Shown: positions 45,540-58,089 of the stretch, one piece after another
Position numbering within the stretch: position 1 is the stretch's first letter
Layout: each line of letters starts with the position of its first letter
DNA from: Siphonodentalium dalli
Taxonomy: Eukaryota; Mollusca; Scaphopoda; Gadilida; Siphonodentaliidae
DNA: 64,000 nucleotides
NCBI GenBank assembly: GCA_032622095.1
Contig: CP136063.1
Coordinates: 36,614,106-36,678,105 of the forward strand
Direction: 5' to 3'
Program-made: the position numbers and the translations under genes
Notes under the pieces: model-generated
What the model was told of the DNA's origin: nothing
The model's database searches: none
Seen by the model: only the letters and a program-made list of their open reading frames with translations

Positions 45540-46003
45540 CAGCCCTGGGAATTAGCCTAGGCAATAGGCAATGCCTAGGTAAAAGCAGAGGCAAAATCAG
45601 TTTGCCTAGGCAATATAATTGCCTAGGTAAAACAAGTTCATTGGGTTACTAAAATTGATTTGTGTCTATCAGAAATAGAACCTCTTTAGCCAAAATGACT
45701 TCCTTAAATCACTCTTTACATATATTGTCCTAAAATTGTTTCCATGGCACTGGGCCATTAACTAGCTACCCATAAGGGCACTAGTTTTGGAGATGATTTG
45801 TGGAATGTATATATATGATGAGTAGTGGCCTGGAAATGTTCTCCAAAATAACTAAGCATTTCAGGTTATTATTGAATCATATTGATTTGAGATGGCAATA
45901 TTGTTGCAAAATTGCCTAGGTAAAATCTGTTTTTGCCTAGGCCGATTTCTTTCACCTAGGCAAAAATATTGCCTAGGCAAATTTTCCTTAATTCCCAGGG
46001 CTG
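45540..46003. mobile_element. Short element with CAGCCCTGGGAATTA ends and GCCTAGGCAA words
   Basis: Ends CAGCCCTGGGAATTA and TTAATTCCCAGGGCTG are exact complements. Subterminal regions iterate the palindromic word TTGCCTAGGCAA. It is inserted in an ACAT microsatellite, so the duplication length cannot be read with confidence (TACATACA is possible). Probably hAT-related. Confidence 0.75.
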
Positions 46004-46399
46004 TACATACACACATACACAGACAGAAGTTCTAAAATACATAATAGACCAGCTGATGTGCCCGACTTCGTCCGGTCTATTTAGGGACAAAATACTGGTT
46101 GGAAAACTAAAGTATGAGAATATAAACTTAAACATACAAATAATATCGCCACAAGGACAAAATAAAAGATTATTGAAATGATAGTCTCCAAATATACAAT
46201 TATTTTTAATTAAATAAAACGAAGACGGTAGAATATCAATTAAAATTTTGTCCCACAATATGAAAGCTGTTTTGTTATCGGAACTTAAATGAAAGTATCA
46301 ATGACACTGACCCTATTGTCAAATGTTAATGTATGGAGCAACACGGAAAGCAGAAAGTTGGTATGTCTATGTAATACTTTTAAAACAAGTATGCACACA

Positions 46400-47360
46400 A
46401 CAGATTCAGTCATACAAAGAGTAAAATACAAGATGGCCACTGGCAGCCATGTTTTAACTAGAGGACACTTAAGAAGATTCATATGAACTTTGGTGACAAA
46501 TGGGATGAGAGATGCGACCCATATGGTGTGCTGAAAGATTTAGTCATACAAAGAGTAAAATCCAAGATGGCCACTGGCAGCCATGTTTTAACATAATTCT
46601 GAAGAAATAAAATGATAAGCTCCCATCTAGAGGTAATCCCGTAGATCCTTATGAAGCTATGGCAGCCATTTTTGATTCCTGAGAAGGTTCTAAATAAGAG
46701 GCTCACATTTACTTGTCATACTAAGTCACCATACCAAGTTTCGATAAAATATGATCATAAAAGTTATCTGTAATGTGTGCAAGAGAAATTCAAGATTGCC
46801 GCCAAGGTGGCCATCTTGGATTCTAGAACAAGCTCAAAATAGGAGAGTAACAACGGCTCATCATACTTGGGTGTGCCAAAGAAATTCAAGATGGCCCGAC
46901 TTGGTGGCCATATTGGATGCATGAAATGACCCAAAATTGGAGGCTCACATATGCTCATCATACTAAGTTATCATACTAAGTTTCGTCAAAATCTGTTCAT
47001 AAATGTGATCTGTATGATGTGCAAAAGAAATTCAAGATGACCACGATGACAGCCATCTTGGATTCCTGGTAAGGTTCTAAATAGGATGCTCACATTTACA
47101 TGTCATACAAAGTCGACTCATACTACCAAGTTTCGAGAAAATCTGCTCATAATTGTGACATGTAGGGTGTTGCAAACAAATTCAAGATGGCCACCATGGC
47201 GGCCATTCTGAATGATGGAACGGGCCCAAGATAGGAGGTTCACATCTATGTGGTGACCTGAACCTCTATACAAAATTTCAAGATGATCGGAAAATAAATG
47301 TGGGCTGTATGGTGTGCCAAAGGAAAATGTTAACAGATGGATGGATGGATGGACTTGAAA
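46400..47360 (-). repeat. Diverged 160-bp satellite in reverse orientation
   Basis: On the minus strand the units read GGCTGCCATCTTGAATTTC-like and CATGTGAGCCTCC-like blocks. Plus-strand words are CAAGATGGCC, CATACTAAGTTTCG-AAAAT and TAGGAGGCTCACAT. It ends with GATGGATGGATGGAC at about 47340. Non-coding. Confidence 0.7.
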
Positions 47361-47549
47361 CTTTAAAAAAAATTAGATACCATAGCTTTCTTTATCTGCA
47401 CATTGGCATAAGAGACATCAGAAAATATTATAGCCATATTAATAGCTAAGTAGTCCAAAGGCATGGAATAGAATTGCCTGAATTGGGTTTAATGTCGCTC
47501 CAAACAAATTTACCAGTACATAACACAATATTTTGGACCGATTTAAACC

Positions 47550-48420
47550 GATTGGGTGTGCTAACTCGGGCGAAGTTAAAATGGTGTTATAGTCATCACT
47601 CGTCGTCCGTCCGTCCATCCGTCCGTCCGTCCGTCCGTCCGTCCGTCAACAATTCTTTGAACATCTTCTCCTCTGAAACGGGAAGACCGAATTGGTTCAT
47701 ATTTGGTGTGGATGTTCCCTAGGTGACTCTCATTCAGATTTGTTCAAATGAGGTCACTGGGTCAAATAGTTGCGAAACCAGGGCCATAATTCTATTCCTC
47801 CACAGTAATTCTTACAACGACTTCTTGTCCATAACCATTGTGCCGATTTAGCTAATATTTGGTATGGAGGGTCCTTGGGTGACTGGTGTTCAGATTTGTT
47901 CAAATGAGGTCACCCGGTCAATTAGTTGAGAAACCAGGGCCATAACTCATAGTAATTCTTACAATGACTTCTTCCACAAAAATATTGGGCCGAATTAGCT
48001 TATATTTGGTACTGAGGTACCTTGGGTGACTGGGAATCAGATTTGTTCAAATTGGGTCACTGGGTCAATTAGGGGCAGAGCCAGGGACATAACTCTAAAA
48101 ACAAAAAAATTACATTTTTGCATTTTGATCATATTTGGGGTGGATGTTCCTTAGGTGACTGTCATTAATATTTGTTCAAATGAGGTCACTGTGTCAAACA
48201 GTTGCGAAACCAGGGCCATAACTATATTCCTCCTTGTCAATAACCATTAAGCCGATTTAGTTTATATTTGGTATGTGGGGTCATTGAATGACTGGGGTTC
48301 AGATTTGTTCAAATGGGGTCACTGGGTCAAATAGTGGTGGAGCCAGGGCCATAATTCCTCAAAAAATAATAAAAAATTCAGGAACTCCTTGATCAATTTA
48401 ACATACAAACAAAAAATATC
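47550..48420 (+). repeat. GTCC-headed tandem repeat, about 190-bp units
   Basis: A GTCCGTCCGTCC head (47600-47646) is followed by four units with CATATTTGGTGTGGATG, CAGATTTGTTCAAATGAGGT, CACTGGGTCAAATAG and CCAGGGCCATAACT. A short C run at about 48422-48433 ends the array. Related decayed units lie at 49880-50400. Confidence 0.8.
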
Positions 48421-48749
48421 ACCCCCCCCCCCCACATGACCCAGAACCCCACCCCCAACCAACAGCATTCCACCCTATCTCATATCCTAACTCACAGGTA
48501 AATAAAGTATATTTATTTAAATTCCCATTACAAGGCAACTCTCCTATGAACTGATAGACATGGCAAGGCAGATAGAGAGATAAAGATTCTGCAGCCTTAG
48601 ACAGAGTCCCCAGGGAGTGTATTCATGTCATCCATAATTTAAATGAGATTAATGGTGTTATCAATGAAGCACCCTTGTTGTTTATATTATCACTCAGTGG
48701 TCATTAAAATCAGATTAATTTCATTTTCTCAAAGAGTGCCTGGCAGAGC

Positions 48750-49865
48750 CAGAATGAGGTTCCCAGAGGGTGAATTTAGTGACGCTATCCTACACAGCAG
48801 GCTAGCATAACCAAATACACCCTCTGAGAACCTTATTCCGCTTAGGCCTCATCTTCTGGGAAGTATCTAGAGTCTCAAGATCTCATTCTGCTTAGGCCTC
48901 ATCTTCTGGGAAGTATCTATAGTATCAAATTTACATTGTTGTTTGTTAAATTTCCCTTCTAGGAAGTTTCTGTATCCCTTAATTTGCAGAAGATAAAATT
49001 CATGATTGAGGTGCCCAATGGGTGAACATCACCAATTTCAACTGGGGAACTTCAATCTTATTCTAGGTCTTCCATAGCAGTTGAGGGCCTTATCAGAATG
49101 AGGTCCCCAGAGGGTGAATTTAGTGTTACTAGCCCGCTGTGCAGGATAGCCTCACTAAATTCACCCTCTGGGTACCTCATTCTGCAAATAACAGACAGAC
49201 TATTTCAAAGCTTGATTCAAGGCTAGCATCACCAAATTCACCATTTGGGGACCTCATTCTGCTTAGGCCTCATCTTCTGGGAAGTATCTATAGTATCAAA
49301 TTTACATTGTTGTTAGTTAAATTTCCCTTCTAGGAAGTTTCTATATCCCCTAATTTGCAGAAGATAAAATTCATAATTGAGGGGCCCAATGGGTGAACAT
49401 CACCAACTTCAACTGGGGAAATTCAATTTTATTCTAGGTCTTCCATAGCAGTTGAGGACTTTATCAGAATGAGGTCCCCAGAGGGTGAATTTAGCGTCAC
49501 TAAATTCACCCTCTGGGGACCTCACTCTGCAAATGACAGACACACTATCACACTATTTCAAGGCTTGTTGTATAATACATTGTGTTGCTTGAGGCCAGGC
49601 ATACACAATGTAGGAACAGACACGCTTTTTGTGATGCTATCCGGCACAGCAGGCTAGCATCACCAAATTCACCCTCTGACGACCTCATTCTGCTTAGGCC
49701 TCATCTTCTGGGAAGTATCTATAGTATCAAATTTACATTGTTGTTAGTTAAATTTCCCTTCTAGGAAGTTTCTATATCCCCTAATTTGCAGAAGATAAAA
49801 TTCATAAATTAGGTGCCCAATGGGTGAATATCACCAACTTCAACTGGGGAACTTAATTTTTATCC
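48750..49865 (+). repeat. Foldback hairpins embedded in a repeated block of about 370-430 bp
   Basis: The block with TTAGGCCTCATCTTCTGGGA, ATCAAATTTACATTGTTGTT, AATTTGCAGAAGATAAAATT and ACTTCAACTGGGGAA occurs at 48893, 49263 and 49693. Each is preceded by complete or partial GAATGAGGTCCCCAGAGGG hairpins. This appears to be segmental amplification of a hairpin element with its flank. Confidence 0.75.
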
Positions 49866-49879
49866 TTATCAGATTTGTG

Positions 49880-51170
49880 AAAATGGGATCACAAAGTCAA
49901 ATAAGGGCAGAGCAAGAGACTTAACTATTTCACTACATAGTAATTCTTAAAATATGTTTGCAAGAACTAGTTGGCTTATATAGAATGGAATGTTCTTCCT
50001 TGACTGCAATTCAGATTTTTTTAATGGGGTCACCTGGTCAAATAGGGGCCAAGCGAAGGACAGTTTCCCTCTTAATATGCTTCCTTCACAAGGACCATCA
50101 GGTCTATTTGACTGATATTTATGATATGTATGAAGGGTTCTTTGGTGTCTGGGATTCAAATTTATTCAGATGTGGTCACCAGGTTAAAAGGGTGGGACCA
50201 GGGACATAACTATATGTCTCTATAGTAATTCTTAAAATGTCTTCTCAAGGGATTTTTGACTATTTAGCTTACATATAGTATGGAGGAATCAGGAAGATCC
50301 TTTAGTGACTGAGATACAGATTTGTTAAAATGAGGTCAACCTGTCAAGAAATGGCAGTCTATGGGGAGTTAACACTTTTGTGTCCAATAAAATCATAGAA
50401 ATACCAAATTCATTAAAACATCTACCTTGGAACCACCTGACTGATTGGTCTGACATACATGTATTGTGTTTTGGGTCCATGGATAATTGGGCTTCAAACA
50501 TGTTTAAATGGTTTTAGAAAAAGGCGCTTTGAGATTGGAAATTTCCAACAATTGAGAAAGTTTGAGGTGTCGGTTGTGAAATTCCAACCTAAGACTTGGG
50601 AGTCTGGATCCCGGTCGGGAGGGGACTTGTTGAGCTGGAGGAGGGGGGGGGGGGGGGGGGGGGCGTTGGGGGGGGTTGATCAGTAGTGTACAGTTGGCAA
50701 TTTCAAGGTGGTTTTTTACCAAGCTACATACTTGAAGTCTCTCTAGCCACATATCCTGTTTAAATCTACTTCTTTTAAAATGATTATGAAAAGTGCTCAC
50801 TGTTTTGGTCTCCAGAGTCCCAGTCTTATCAGTCTTTGCAGTCTGGTGAGCGACCCCACAGTCATTGACTGTCTTGTTAAAATTTTGTTAACTTTAAATT
50901 TTTTTTTATTATTAAATAAGAGTGAATATTTTTTAGAAAAAGGGCCATAACTCCGTAAAATAAACTCGGATCAAACCAATATTATAACTCTATCTGTATT
51001 TTGGGCTGACAAACTCACATACCAAATCAGATAGAAAATATTTCAGTAATCGCACCATGCGTAAAGTATCTACGGACAGACAGACGACCGACGGACTAAC
51101 GTCGAGTGGTCAATCCGGACAACGACACTATGTTTACCGTACTATGGTATAGGTAAACAAGAAAAATAAG
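49880..51170. repeat. Decayed repeats, G run and an inverted satellite end
   Basis: 49880-50400 are decayed relatives of the 47.6-48.4 kb units. A run of about 20 G lies at 50643-50662. 50935-51165 is an inverted copy of the GTCTGTCC-headed repeat near 19020-19250 (AGGGCCATAACTCCGT, then GTAAACATAGTGTCG-like in complement). No gene. Confidence 0.6.
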
Positions 51171-51398
51171 AATACAAATATCTGCCAGCAATTTACAATA
51201 GAATGCACGGAGCTCACATATTTAAGACAAAATATTTGCCTGAAACTTACCATACGGAACCAACTGAATCTAAATTTGTGAGATTACTCACGAGTGCTGA
51301 TGCAAATGTTCTAAAGCAGTTTGCAATCTTTGTGAAGTTGGGTTGTAAGATTATTGATAGGAACTAACTAATTGACAGCAGCAACTTATGACTACATA

Positions 51399-51727
51399 CC
51401 CCGCTGGACAAAACAAGTGTCCATTGGCACCGCGGTGTATTTGCCGTTCGGCTGCGGTGTCAGAGTTTGTAACTGCAGTTGAGCACCGCGGCCGAACAGC
51501 AAGTACACTGCGGCCAAACGGCAAGTTCACTGCGGCCGAAAGGCAACTACCCTCGCGGTCGAATGGCATGTCCACCGTGGTTAGATTTCTGGTTTGTATT
51601 CTCTTTTTTCAGTTTGATGAAAGTACACCGTAGCAACTACACCATGCCGCGGTGTAGTTGCATTTCGGCCGCGGTGGCAGCCCTAACCGCACCGCAGTTA
51701 AGTGGACACTTGTTTTTTCCAGCAGGG
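51399..51727. mobile_element. TA-flanked MITE, third CCCCGCTGGACAAAAC copy
   Basis: TA at 51397-51398 and 51728-51729, ends CCCCGCTGGACAAAACAAGT and complement. The interior is GC-rich with GCGGCCGAACGGCA iterations, as in 13204-13561. Confidence 0.85.
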
Positions 51728-51752
51728 TATGCTTACAACGATTATGGTGGTG

Positions 51753-52554
51753 CAGACTTTCATTTTTAGAAAATGAAGGCGCGCATAGTCTTGCTCGCTG
51801 GTTTGGGCCCAGGCGCGCAGTTTCTATCAAGATAAAATAAACAGCGGATTGCCGGAAATCCGAAATACATTCCTAAATGCCGCGTAAATTGAATTAGTTA
51901 ACTCACGATCGATGTCCAGTGAATCTCTTTGATGGTTTAACACTGCTTAATCCACTATCCATAAGCACAAGTGAATGTTACACACTATGTTTTATATTGT
52001 ACATGCTCCTATACTAATTGTAATTCATAATTATTAATAAAGAATCAATTTAATACTCCGATTCCATGCTGACAGAATAATATAAACTTCTCCCGGCCAC
52101 GTGGTCTCGCTTTGATTTTCCAGGAATTTATGTGACGTCATAAGCCATACATAGAAATCATTCAAATGTATTTTTAGCTTTGAATCATTCAGACAGATTG
52201 TGCATTCAACACCATGTGACCTCAAATAATTTACTGGTGTCGGTGATCAAACGTCGGGCGGGTTGATTGACACCGCACTGTGAATGGAAAGTTGTGGAAT
52301 TGGTAACTAGGTCGCGGTACCTTTGATCTCGCGACACATCACACAGGCATTCTCGCAACGCGGTAATAAAACGGAAAATGGGACATATTATTAACCAATC
52401 TCGTCTGGGTAGACACTGAAAATATCGTTATCAGGTTCGGCCAACTTCGCTCGCTGTATTTGGCCTAGGTGCGCAATCGATCGCTCGCTGGTATTCAATT
52501 TTAGGCACGCGATGGTGCGCAAGAGCGATCGCGCGCCTCAAAAATGAAAGTCTG
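51753..52554. mobile_element. 0.8-kb element with CAGACTTTCATTTTT ends
   Basis: Ends CAGACTTTCATTTTT and AAAAATGAAAGTCTG are complementary, followed by a GGCGCGC block and TCGCTCGCTGG words on both sides. GTGGTG lies at 51747-51752 and 52555-52560 as a 6-bp duplication. No transposase seen. The same 6-bp duplication size and a CAG start are seen for the element at 43953-44816. Confidence 0.8.
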
Positions 52555-52560
52555 GTGGTG

Positions 52561-54225
52561 ACATATATTATGACATATATAGCAATGATGATTGATTATA
52601 ACGAAGATGATTGGGATGAAGATAGTGAAAACTATCTTTATAATGATACAATGACTATGTTTGTGTTATGTCAAAATGATGATGACTGTGCTGCTATTGA
52701 TAATGAGAGTGAAGATATTGCGATGACGGTGACGACGACTCCATGATGTTATTTAGACGCGGATGACGATGAGGATAATGATGATGAGACTGATATATGG
52801 AGTATGACGATAACTATGGTGGTGGTAATGATGATGATAATGTTTTGAATGGCTATGGTGATGGCGATGATGATGACGATAATGATTGGCAGTGGTGACA
52901 ATAGTAACAATGATCCATAATGCATCATACATGTTAGTTTTCAATGTATATAATGCAGAATAGCCAATGTTATACATCAACCACAACTTGTAAGCGATTG
53001 CAGAACACGCTGGGGCAATATTTACCATTTTCCATATTTTGGCGGCCATTTTGGCAACTATCTTGAGCCAAAGTAAGAATTGAATTTAATTGAATTGGTT
53101 CCAGTGAGTTTGAATGTTCATAAGTAATGATATGCCTCACTTGCATTACAAAGTTCTGTTCATTTCTTGTTGAAATATAACTGGAATCCCAATTGTGATT
53201 TTTTTTGGTGAAATTTTATACCGCGTTCTGTAAAATAGAATTTTTGAGGGATCGGAAGGGACTAGGACCCCAATAATGGCATATATAATTGCTCCAATGG
53301 TCATATTACTCAACCTGTCATATTTTCAACTTCCGTCGGCAATTTTGGCGGCCATCTTGATTGGTGAGTTTCAATTTTGCCCCAAAAATGTGTCATTATA
53401 TCTTAGCTTCAGGAAAATATATACATTTGTATACATGTGTACATTGTACTAGATTTTCCCGCTATAATTTGCATAAAACCGACTTAGGGTCTGGTCTGAA
53501 AAACGGCCGCCACGATGGACGCCATCGTGTCTGGAGTCTATGCAGCCACTTTTTGTTCTTGTTAACATTGCTTAAAAGTTGAAGGACATAATAAGGAACA
53601 AAATGAGTGGGGTGAAGTTAAGTTCCAGGGGGGGTGCAAGGGTCATGAGGGTACCCCTATTAGCTCCCGGACTATTCTCCCATACAGTATATGATACACT
53701 ATGATAGTTTGATACAGTGATTCCTATAACATTTATAACAGCGTGCTTTTTAGACCCATAGTGGCAAAATAAATGCGAGCGGACACTGATTTACATTCTA
53801 GTATACGATTTAAGATGACATTTGAATTGTAACCAGTAATTGTATAACACTAACATATTTAAACTCAGGGGCCAATTCTCTTCAAGGTTCCGCGCGATTG
53901 TTTGTTTACAAGAGAATCTTATTTCCGGTAATTTTGGTTCGCCGAAATGGTGTCCGTCGTAGAGCGATAGTGACCAATACAAACACCGTGTTGTCGAATG
54001 CTTTTGATTACGAAAAATAAATTCAAATATGGTGTGAGCTTCAGCTTAAATTGATGTAAAGCGCCAAACAAAAATAAACTAACTATATATTATATTTAGA
54101 CTAGGAGATAGTCAGTCATAACAGACGAATTTCAACGATCGCACATGTATCGCGCTGTCGATCCAAGTGACGTAGGCCTAACTATAAATGTATCACACCG
54201 CTATATTGCATCTCCCGATCAGTAG
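52561..54225. other. No gene recognised; GAT-rich patch
   Basis: 52560-52900 is a degenerate GATGA/ATGATG-rich stretch giving acidic open frames of low complexity. 53040-53560 contains isolated GGCGGCCAT(T/C)TTG words like satellite remnants. No exon evidence. Confidence 0.45.
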
Positions 54226-54400
54226 AAGGGTATAAATATCGCAAGAGCTATATACTCGACTTTTACCTCAGAATTGGCCTGCGGGGTGGGTGGAGTCGAT
54301 TTCAGATGCGCGCCCTACGAGTATACCATTGATCGAGGTCAAGGACGAGTATAGCCTATATATCTCTTGCGACATTAGCACTCTACCCTCCAGGTCGCTT
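54226..54400. repeat. Short inverted-repeat element
   Basis: AGGGTATAAATATCGCAAGAG on the left and CTCTTGCGACATTAGCA-CTCTACCCT on the right are imperfect complements about 110 bp apart, with ACTCGAC and GTCGATT words inside. Confidence 0.45.
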
Positions 54401-55015
54401 TTATGCCCATAAGAAACCGTGCTCTATCTCAGGTCGCCTTGTGTCGATTAGCCTGTAATTCTGTGTGTCCGACTGTGTCGTATTATAAGATACAGCCGGG
54501 GGGGGGGTCAGATTTCAAATAAAGTTGCCCGCTATAAGGCTACATGTACATGTAGTTGGGACTAGGGGCCTACTTGATTTAGTGAGAAACTTTTGAACAT
54601 TTACCATTTTGTCAATCTACAATGTCCATGCATGGGCCTCCGCTTCCAATAAATAATACCGATTCGATATGGCACATCTGTCCAGACTAATTAAATGAGA
54701 CTACTACAGGGAATTCAAATGATAATGCAATACATGCATCAAATACTGAGGGGTATGAAAAGTCATCAACGCCTTGCTCAGCTACAGACATCGAACTGCA
54801 GAAATTGAGTCGCAAGACCAACATTAGATAATAAAATAAGTTTACCTGCGTGCAATAAACTTTACCCTAGCCGCACCGTGCAACACTGACTACTAATAGC
54901 TTACATCACCAGGCCATATGCATGACCCCTTTGCTGCGCATGCACCAAAAAGTCATTAGGTCACAACGAATAGAAACCCCCGACATAAAATGGCTATTAG
55001 TGATTGGTCAGATGC
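54400..55015. other. No gene recognised
   Basis: Non-coding sequence with a G run at about 54499-54507 and otherwise no recognised feature. Confidence 0.35.
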
Positions 55016-55017
55016 TA

Positions 55018-56617
55018 ACTTGTTTAATCAAGTTAGTAACTTGTTTAAACAAGTTAGCTAACTTGATTAAACAAGTTAGCTAACTTGATTAAGGCCAAAA
55101 GGAAGAATACCTGAGTTTAGGGTAACATGAGGGAAAAAAACAGGGGCGGGCCCGGCGGTACTTCATTTTATTTTATTTTTTCATTTTATTTTTCACGGGG
55201 AATAGTATTTAAGTATTCGTGCCTTCTAATCGTCTGCCAGTGTCAATCGTATATAGCTTGGGCAAGTCATTGTCACACTAATCAATGTCATGGTAGCTTT
55301 AATCAGTTTAATGGTGTTGCAGAAGTTCAATGACATGTATACAGCATGATATTAAATGATATTATATATAAGATAAGTGTCTAGTGTTGGAAATTAAACG
55401 GTTTATGTTCACGCTGAAGCTCGGATAGTACAGGCCAAATCCTACGAGTGGACATATTACTTTTCAATTTCCCACACAAGACACTTATGATATTTTGTTT
55501 ATCCACCGACTCGAATACTAAGAAATTTTGCGAAATATTCAACTCAGAAGGTGAATTTAACAAGAGTTCCTCCATTGGAAATGGCACATACATGCGGCTA
55601 CGCCAACGTGACGTACATAACATAATCAATATGTAAAGCGGTGGTGGCATTAACACCTGTAAAACAAAGTAAGCACCAAGAACAATATATGTGCATTGAT
55701 TACCCTATGACTGTTGCATTCCGATCATTGCGACACAGAAGATGTTGATTCATCGGGTCCGGATTTCTGTAGAACTAATGAATATTTAATGAGAAATAGT
55801 TCTACTAGGAAAAAATTAAGTTCACACACCACTCCTACTGCATGCATGGGTACATAATGATACAGACTCATGTTACGTCAGGCTTATAATTTTCAGGGTG
55901 GATGCGGTGAGAGGTGGATAAACTATAATAATGTAATTTTGAGCTTTGGGTCGATTTCAAAAATGTCAGAATTATTTTTAATCCGACATTTTATTACTAT
56001 GTCCTTTTCTGTCAGTTCAGAATCCGTGTGGTACCGGTTCACGCACGACAACATGTCTGTGCTATAGTTGACAGGCGCCATGATGTTTCTATTCTGATTC
56101 ATATGAACGCATTTGTGAAGTTTAATAGCTAAAACTCAGGATCTATCCGCACACGGAAGTGTTTCCGCCATATTCAATCGCCATGTGCAATCGGCAAAAT
56201 ATCCGGTTACTTTCAATTTGCTAGTTAATACATATTCCGGCACAACTATCGCGTGTTTTCTGTTTTCCGCTTTCGAGAAATCGGCGAGGTTTGCCGAACA
56301 ATGACGAGGGAATACGAATATACTACAACAACAATGGAGCACTTCCGTTTTTCGTGAATTGACGATATTTGCAAGGAAATGGTTTACTTGTTTAAGCTAA
56401 TTCCGTAGTCGGAGGAAATATTTGAAAAACGATAAAATGGAATTTGGTGGCAGGTTTTGAGAAGGGGCGGGCGGGTTACCCTAAACACAGGTATTCTTCG
56501 TTTTGGCCTAAACAATTTAGCTAACTTGATTAAACAAGTTAGTAACTTGTTTAAACTTTAACAAGTTAGCTAACTTGATTAAACAAGTTAGTAACTTGTT
56601 TAAACAAGTTAATAACA
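55018..56617. mobile_element. 1.6-kb element bounded by palindromic AACTTG-rich arms
   Basis: Both ends consist of alternating AACAAGTTAGCTAACTTG and AACAAGTTAGTAACTTGTT words (55018-55092 and 56517-56617). Just inside are GGCCAAAAGGAAGAATACCTG and, on the right, CAGGTATTCTTCGTTTTGGCC, then GGTAACAT / GGGTTACCCT. The inner pair matches the family of 38916-39944. So either the palindromic arms are an outer extension, or the element inserted into a palindromic satellite. No transposase recognised inside. Confidence 0.7.
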
Positions 56618-56897
56618 AAAGAGGAGGTGGCGGTTCTACGCTGCCGTAGAATGGCATTCCATCGAATACTTATCTTTTTCAGTGTCAGAAAGAACAGTTG
56701 TCAGAAGATGTTTTAACTTTTTTAGCAGCTTCATTGTCTTTGAATGTCCATGAGCAGCTGGATCAATAGCAGATCTTGTAAATGTTATACCCTGCAGCAG
56801 TGAAAGGATTTGCGTGCCCGCCCAAAGGGCGGCACGAGGACGGTGATGGGCTCATCTGAAGATCGCCCTTACGCCCTGTCTTGAATTTTCTTTTTTC

Positions 56898-57626
56898 TTA
56901 GTCTCCATGTCTGTATGGCCGTGAATCAGGTGGAGTGGGACTTAGCTGCTGTTGGATTTTTTCTTTTTCTGTTTTCTTGTTTTCTTTTCGTTTCTTTTTT
57001 GGTGGTGAAGTACAAGATGGTGAGGGAGGTGAAGGCTCGTCTTCATCTGAGGTGTCTTCCTCGTAGTTGCCGAAAATATCACGTATCGTAAGAGGTCTAT
57101 GTCTGATATCCTTCTCTTGGGTTGAGGGTGAAGGCTCATCTTCGTCTTCGATGTCACTACCTCTCATGTCACTACCTCTCATGTTGGGGACGAAGGCTCC
57201 GACTTGATATACTCCGGAGTCTTCGGGGTCTTCGTCATCCTTGTCTGGCATTGGTGGTGATGGTGATGGTGGTTCCACTTCCTGGACAGACTGGACCGGG
57301 ATCTCAGCTGTATGGGCGGAGTCGACTGGTGAAGTTTCCGTCGACTTTTTCGCTTTCCATGCTGCGAGTCTCTCAGCATCTCTCTTTTTCATCAATGGTG
57401 TTTTCTTCTTCTTCATCTTTTGTCTAGGCTTCCTTGCTGATCTGGTATTATCCGATCCACTCCCGGTAGGGAGCCCTGAAAAGGGCTTTGCCGGGCCGGA
57501 CTGGAAATCCAGAATCAACTGGTATCCGCCTTTGTGAGTGTGGAGTGACCAGCTCAGACAAGGCGTGACATGCATAGCGTCCAGCATATTGGTGACACTA
57601 ATTGGGATTAGCGATGGCGAGTTCAT
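56898..57626 (-). pseudogene. Retroelement ORF1/gag-like frame
   Basis: The minus frame of 242 residues opens with MNSPSLIPISVTNMLDAM, then CLSWSLHTHKGGYQLILDFQ, a basic block RKPRQKMKKKKTPLMKKRDA followed by ERLAAWKAKK, long Pro/Ser/Asp/Glu-rich segments and a basic tail. The short beta-rich start followed by a SPS/KKK..RD..R...W/F..KK box is typical of gag-like ORF1 products in mollusc, lancelet and cnidarian retroelements. No CCHC knuckle or RT follows downstream on this strand, so it is a stand-alone remnant. A host low-complexity protein is the alternative. Confidence 0.45.
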
Positions 57627-57699
57627 CCTGAGAGGTGGCGATCCAAGCTATCTGGAGGTCCGATGATGATGATGATGATGATGATTATATTATATTATA

Positions 57700-58083
57700 C
57701 CCTGTGCCAATGCATTCTCTTATATATGCGAGTCGACCATAGATATATATGCAATTGTTTTATCATTTTTTTTATTATAAAATGATCTTACATTCTTTAA
57801 CAATTTTAGGACATAAAAAAAAAAAAAAATTCAGAGTGTCAATAACCCTGCAGGGAGCCCCACACATAGATAGAAGCATGTGTACTGAGTGCTGTCTGCT
57901 CATGTTTGTCTGGGGCTCTATACGGGTGAAATTATAAAATTGTTAAAGAATATAAGAACAAATTATTAAAATTATAAAAAATAATAACAAATGATGAAAA
58001 ATTGTTAGGCCAATGCATTCTCTTATATATGCGAGGCGACCTATGGTCGACTCGCATATATAAGAGAATGCATTGGCACAGGG
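57700..58083. mobile_element. TA-flanked element with CCCTGTGCCAATGCATTC ends
   Basis: TA at 57698-57699 and 58084-58085. Ends CCCTGTGCCAATGCATTCTC and complement. The left palindrome is broken after GTCGACCATAG; the right palindrome of about 70 bp is complete (58011-58080). The interior holds the CTGCAGGGAGCCCCACACAT block shared with 26915-26990. The palindrome is the same one found inside the TTAA-flanked MITEs. Confidence 0.75.
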
Positions 58084-58089
58084 TATTAC

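Noticed and set aside
52555-52746. Acidic small protein
   Set aside because: Low-complexity GAT/GAC-rich run without splice sites or homologous pattern.
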